NCBI GenBank assembly: GCA_045114665.1
Contig: JBGUKW010000206.1
Location: forward strand, 1-8,451
Direction: 5' to 3'
DNA: 8,451 nucleotides
From: CADAWZ01 sp045114665
GTDB lineage: Bacteria; Vulcanimicrobiota; CADAWZ01
Position 1 is the first letter of the stretch. Every line of letters starts with the position of its first letter. Position numbers and translations under genes: made by a program. Of the stretch, positions 6,894 through 8,451 are shown piece after piece. The notes beneath the pieces were generated by a model. It saw nothing but the letters and a program-made list of their open reading frames with translations. It was not told the origin of the DNA and ran no database searches.

Positions 6894-6898
6894 CCTCC
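6894..6898 (-). promoter_or_regulatory. Ribosome binding site that fixes the MEMO-like start
   Basis: GGAGG ends 5 nt before ATG 6888. The upstream TTG (6898-6900) shares a G with it and cannot be the start, so the protein begins MPIRSCAV, as family members with a conserved N-terminal RxxxxAGxFYP-like segment do (here RSCAVADMFYP). Confidence 0.88.
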
Positions 6899-6945
6899 AA
6901 CTTTCAAACTCTCTTTTGTCTGTCATCACAAAATATAACGAAATT

Positions 6946-7785
6946 TTATTTTTTATCTTCCTTTTTTTCAAAAACAGACGAAGAAGAACTTGTAAATAAA
7001 AATTTCATTATATCATAAAATCTTCTTCCCCAACATATTTCATCATGAATACCATTTGGGTCTTCTACATATTTCAAATTTTCATTTAATGAATAGCCTT
7101 TTTTCATCAAAATATTGACAAAAACTCTACAGAAATTGACAGGATTGTAAATTTCCTTTAATGTATCATCAATAAGATAAGAACCGCCACCTTCTTGAAG
7201 TCCCATATCTATCCAAAGTTTTACATCTTTCGAAGCAGCAATATTCCAATTTCTTGCATATTCAAGCATAATTCCAAAATCCCACCAAAAAGAACTTGAC
7301 AATGCCCCAAATTTTGAAAAAGCGTCAAATCTTGTTCTTGCAGCTTCCAATGTCAAAATACCACCAAGAGAAGAACCCATTATAGCAGTATTTGCTCTAT
7401 CTCCTAAAATTCTATATTTTTTTTCAAGAAATGGCTTCAATTCATCTGTAATAAACTGCAAATATTTCTGAGAACCTCCACCATTTTCAACCAAAGCATC
7501 ATAAGTTGGTGTAAATTCATATTCTCTTTTACAAAGATGAGTTATGCCAACTACTATCATTTCAGGAATAGCTCTTTCTTCATACAATCTCTGCATCACA
7601 ATATCAACATTCCATTTCTTATGCCAATTTCCAACAGTCGAAAAAATATTCTGTCCATCGTTCATATATAAAACAGGATATTTAGCTTCTGAAGCATGAT
7701 ATCCAGGAGGAAGTAAAATATAAATATCTCTTTCATTATTTAATATTTCAGACTTAAATTTTTCAGTTATAATTTCATTAACCAT
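6946..7785 (-). CDS. Alpha/beta-hydrolase esterase of the esterase-D/enterochelin-esterase (Fes) family
   Basis: This is a predicted serine esterase of 279 aa with no signal peptide, so probably cytoplasmic. The nucleophile is S139 in the elbow GSSLGG (137-142). D193 in WIDMGLQEG and H247 in GIHDEICWGRR are the likely acid and histidine of the triad. YPVLYMNDGQNIF (36-48) is the typical early strand and loop of this family (PF00756). Relatives hydrolyse S-formylglutathione, siderophore esters or acetyl and feruloyl groups on sugars; the sequence does not tell which. The C-terminus ends in a run of serines (266-270) and a lysine-rich tail. ATG 7785 has GGAG 8 nt upstream. It begins 14 nt after the membrane-anchored protein gene, so the two are almost certainly co-transcribed. 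No siderophore or formaldehyde genes are nearby; a role on acylated glycans is a guess from the neighbour. Confidence 0.88.
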   Translation of the reverse strand: MVNEIITEKFKSEILNNERDIYILLPPGYHASEAKYPVLYMNDGQNIFSTVGNWHKKWNVDIVMQRLYEERAIPEMIVVGITHLCKREYEFTPTYDALVENGGGSQKYLQFITDELKPFLEKKYRILGDRANTAIMGSSLGGILTLEAARTRFDAFSKFGALSSSFWWDFGIMLEYARNWNIAASKDVKLWIDMGLQEGGGSYLIDDTLKEIYNPVNFCRVFVNILMKKGYSLNENLKYVEDPNGIHDEICWGRRFYDIMKFLFTSSSSSVFEKKEDKK

Positions 7786-7799
7786 TATAAAAACTCCAA

Positions 7800-8423
7800 T
7801 TATCTATTATTTGATGATATACCTAAAGCCATTTTATCAATCCAAAATGTGCCAGTTTTTTGAATATCTGATCTAGGGGCAGCAAACTCTATATAAGGTG
7901 CAAAATCTTCCTTTTGTAATGAATCTACATTTTCCTTTCCAGAAAAATCAACTGGTCTAAAATCACCAATATTTATTTTATATGAATCCCATTTTGTCGA
8001 AATATTTACATTTCTAACAAAAAAAATTTCTGGCTTAGAAGCACAACCTATTGCAACTGCAAGCTCCATAGGTTTATCTGCTCTTGCCATAAATGATATA
8101 TATGTCAAATCCCTTGTTTCATAAGCTGTTGTTTTGACTCCAATATTTTTTTTCTTTGAAGTAGTATAATCAACTTGAAGACAGCCCAAAGAATCTTTTA
8201 CCAAGTTATCATCAAAAAGAACTGTATGTTCGTAAGCTCTGACAGAATCATTTGGACTAAAATACAATAGAGGAGAATCAAAATCATTTGTCTTTACATA
8301 TTTATAATCATTAGATGGTGGAACAATTCCGCCTTTTACTAAAGTATAAGCAAAGGCTAAAAAAAAGACGATAATAAATATAAAAATAGTATAATTTAAA
8401 ACTTTTGCAAGATATGTCTGCAT
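7800..8423 (-). CDS. Membrane-anchored protein with predicted carbohydrate-binding-like beta-sandwich domain
   Basis: I do not recognise this 207-aa protein as a named family. It has a single hydrophobic segment at about residues 11-29 (FIFIIVFFLAFAYTLV), preceded by one lysine, so it is either an N-in membrane anchor or an uncleaved signal. The remainder is predicted extracytoplasmic. Three segments recall galactose-binding/CBM-type jelly rolls: LTYISFMARAD (106-116), TKWDSYKINIGDF (143-155) and TGTFWIDKMALG (190-201). Two cysteines (C81, C127) could pair in an oxidising compartment. A role in binding sugar or as an accessory to the esterase is inference only. ATG 8423 follows AGGTG by 5 nt. 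It is the first gene of the run that is visible; the 28 nt to the right edge contain only its ribosome binding site, so the operon promoter and possible earlier genes are outside. Confidence 0.8.
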   Translation of the reverse strand: MQTYLAKVLNYTIFIFIIVFFLAFAYTLVKGGIVPPSNDYKYVKTNDFDSPLLYFSPNDSVRAYEHTVLFDDNLVKDSLGCLQVDYTTSKKKNIGVKTTAYETRDLTYISFMARADKPMELAVAIGCASKPEIFFVRNVNISTKWDSYKINIGDFRPVDFSGKENVDSLQKEDFAPYIEFAAPRSDIQKTGTFWIDKMALGISSNNR

Positions 8424-8451
8424 AAAAACACCTATTCAAAAGAAAATTTAA

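Noticed and set aside
1..8451. CRISPR array, tRNA, rRNA or a novel multi-gene defence system
   Set aside because: I saw no regularly spaced direct repeats, no tRNA cloverleaf and no rRNA-like stretch, and apart from hsdR no gene has defence-type motifs.

Overview
The window is AT-rich bacterial chromosome with six protein genes, all read on the minus strand (right to left), and nothing convincing on the plus strand. Strong Shine-Dalgarno sequences sit just upstream of most starts, stop codons are TAA and TAG, and no in-frame TGA appears. A secreted cysteine peptidase, a MEMO1-like protein and a type I restriction subunit together suggest a low-GC, possibly host-associated or anaerobic bacterium. 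I cannot name the phylum from this sequence alone.

Right part (8423 down to 3107): five closely packed genes. In transcription order they are a membrane-anchored protein with a predicted beta-sandwich ectodomain (207 aa), an esterase of the esterase-D/Fes fold (279 aa), a MEMO1/AmmeMemoRadiSam-B protein (289 aa), a flavoprotein of the BaiN/HI0933/YhiN family that is probably the 23S rRNA dihydrouridine synthase RdsA (419 aa), and a bleomycin-hydrolase/PepC-type cysteine aminopeptidase carrying an export signal (478 aa). The first three form one tight run with gaps of 14 and 57 nt. A 179-nt gap with a weak promoter candidate separates them from the last two, which are 36 nt apart. A strong stem-loop terminator at 3051-3090 closes the run. 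Three genes have a better start (ATG) than the longest reading frame suggests, because the upstream TTG overlaps the ribosome binding site.

Middle (2798-3106): a 309-nt gene-free stretch. It holds the terminator, a nested inverted repeat with a 71-bp MITE-like core (18-bp ends, ATTT on both sides), and a clear promoter with a perfect TATAAT for the next gene.

Left part (2797 down to the window edge): 932 uninterrupted codons of a type I restriction endonuclease subunit HsdR of the EcoR124I kind, with nuclease, helicase and Walker motifs intact. The C-terminus, and any hsdM/hsdS genes, lie beyond the left edge or elsewhere.

The five right-hand genes do not form a pathway I recognise. The membrane-anchored protein and the esterase may act together on envelope or surface glycans, while the others look like housekeeping or protein and peptide turnover. 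I found no clear sign of a new defence or mobile system beyond the restriction gene and the small inverted-repeat element.
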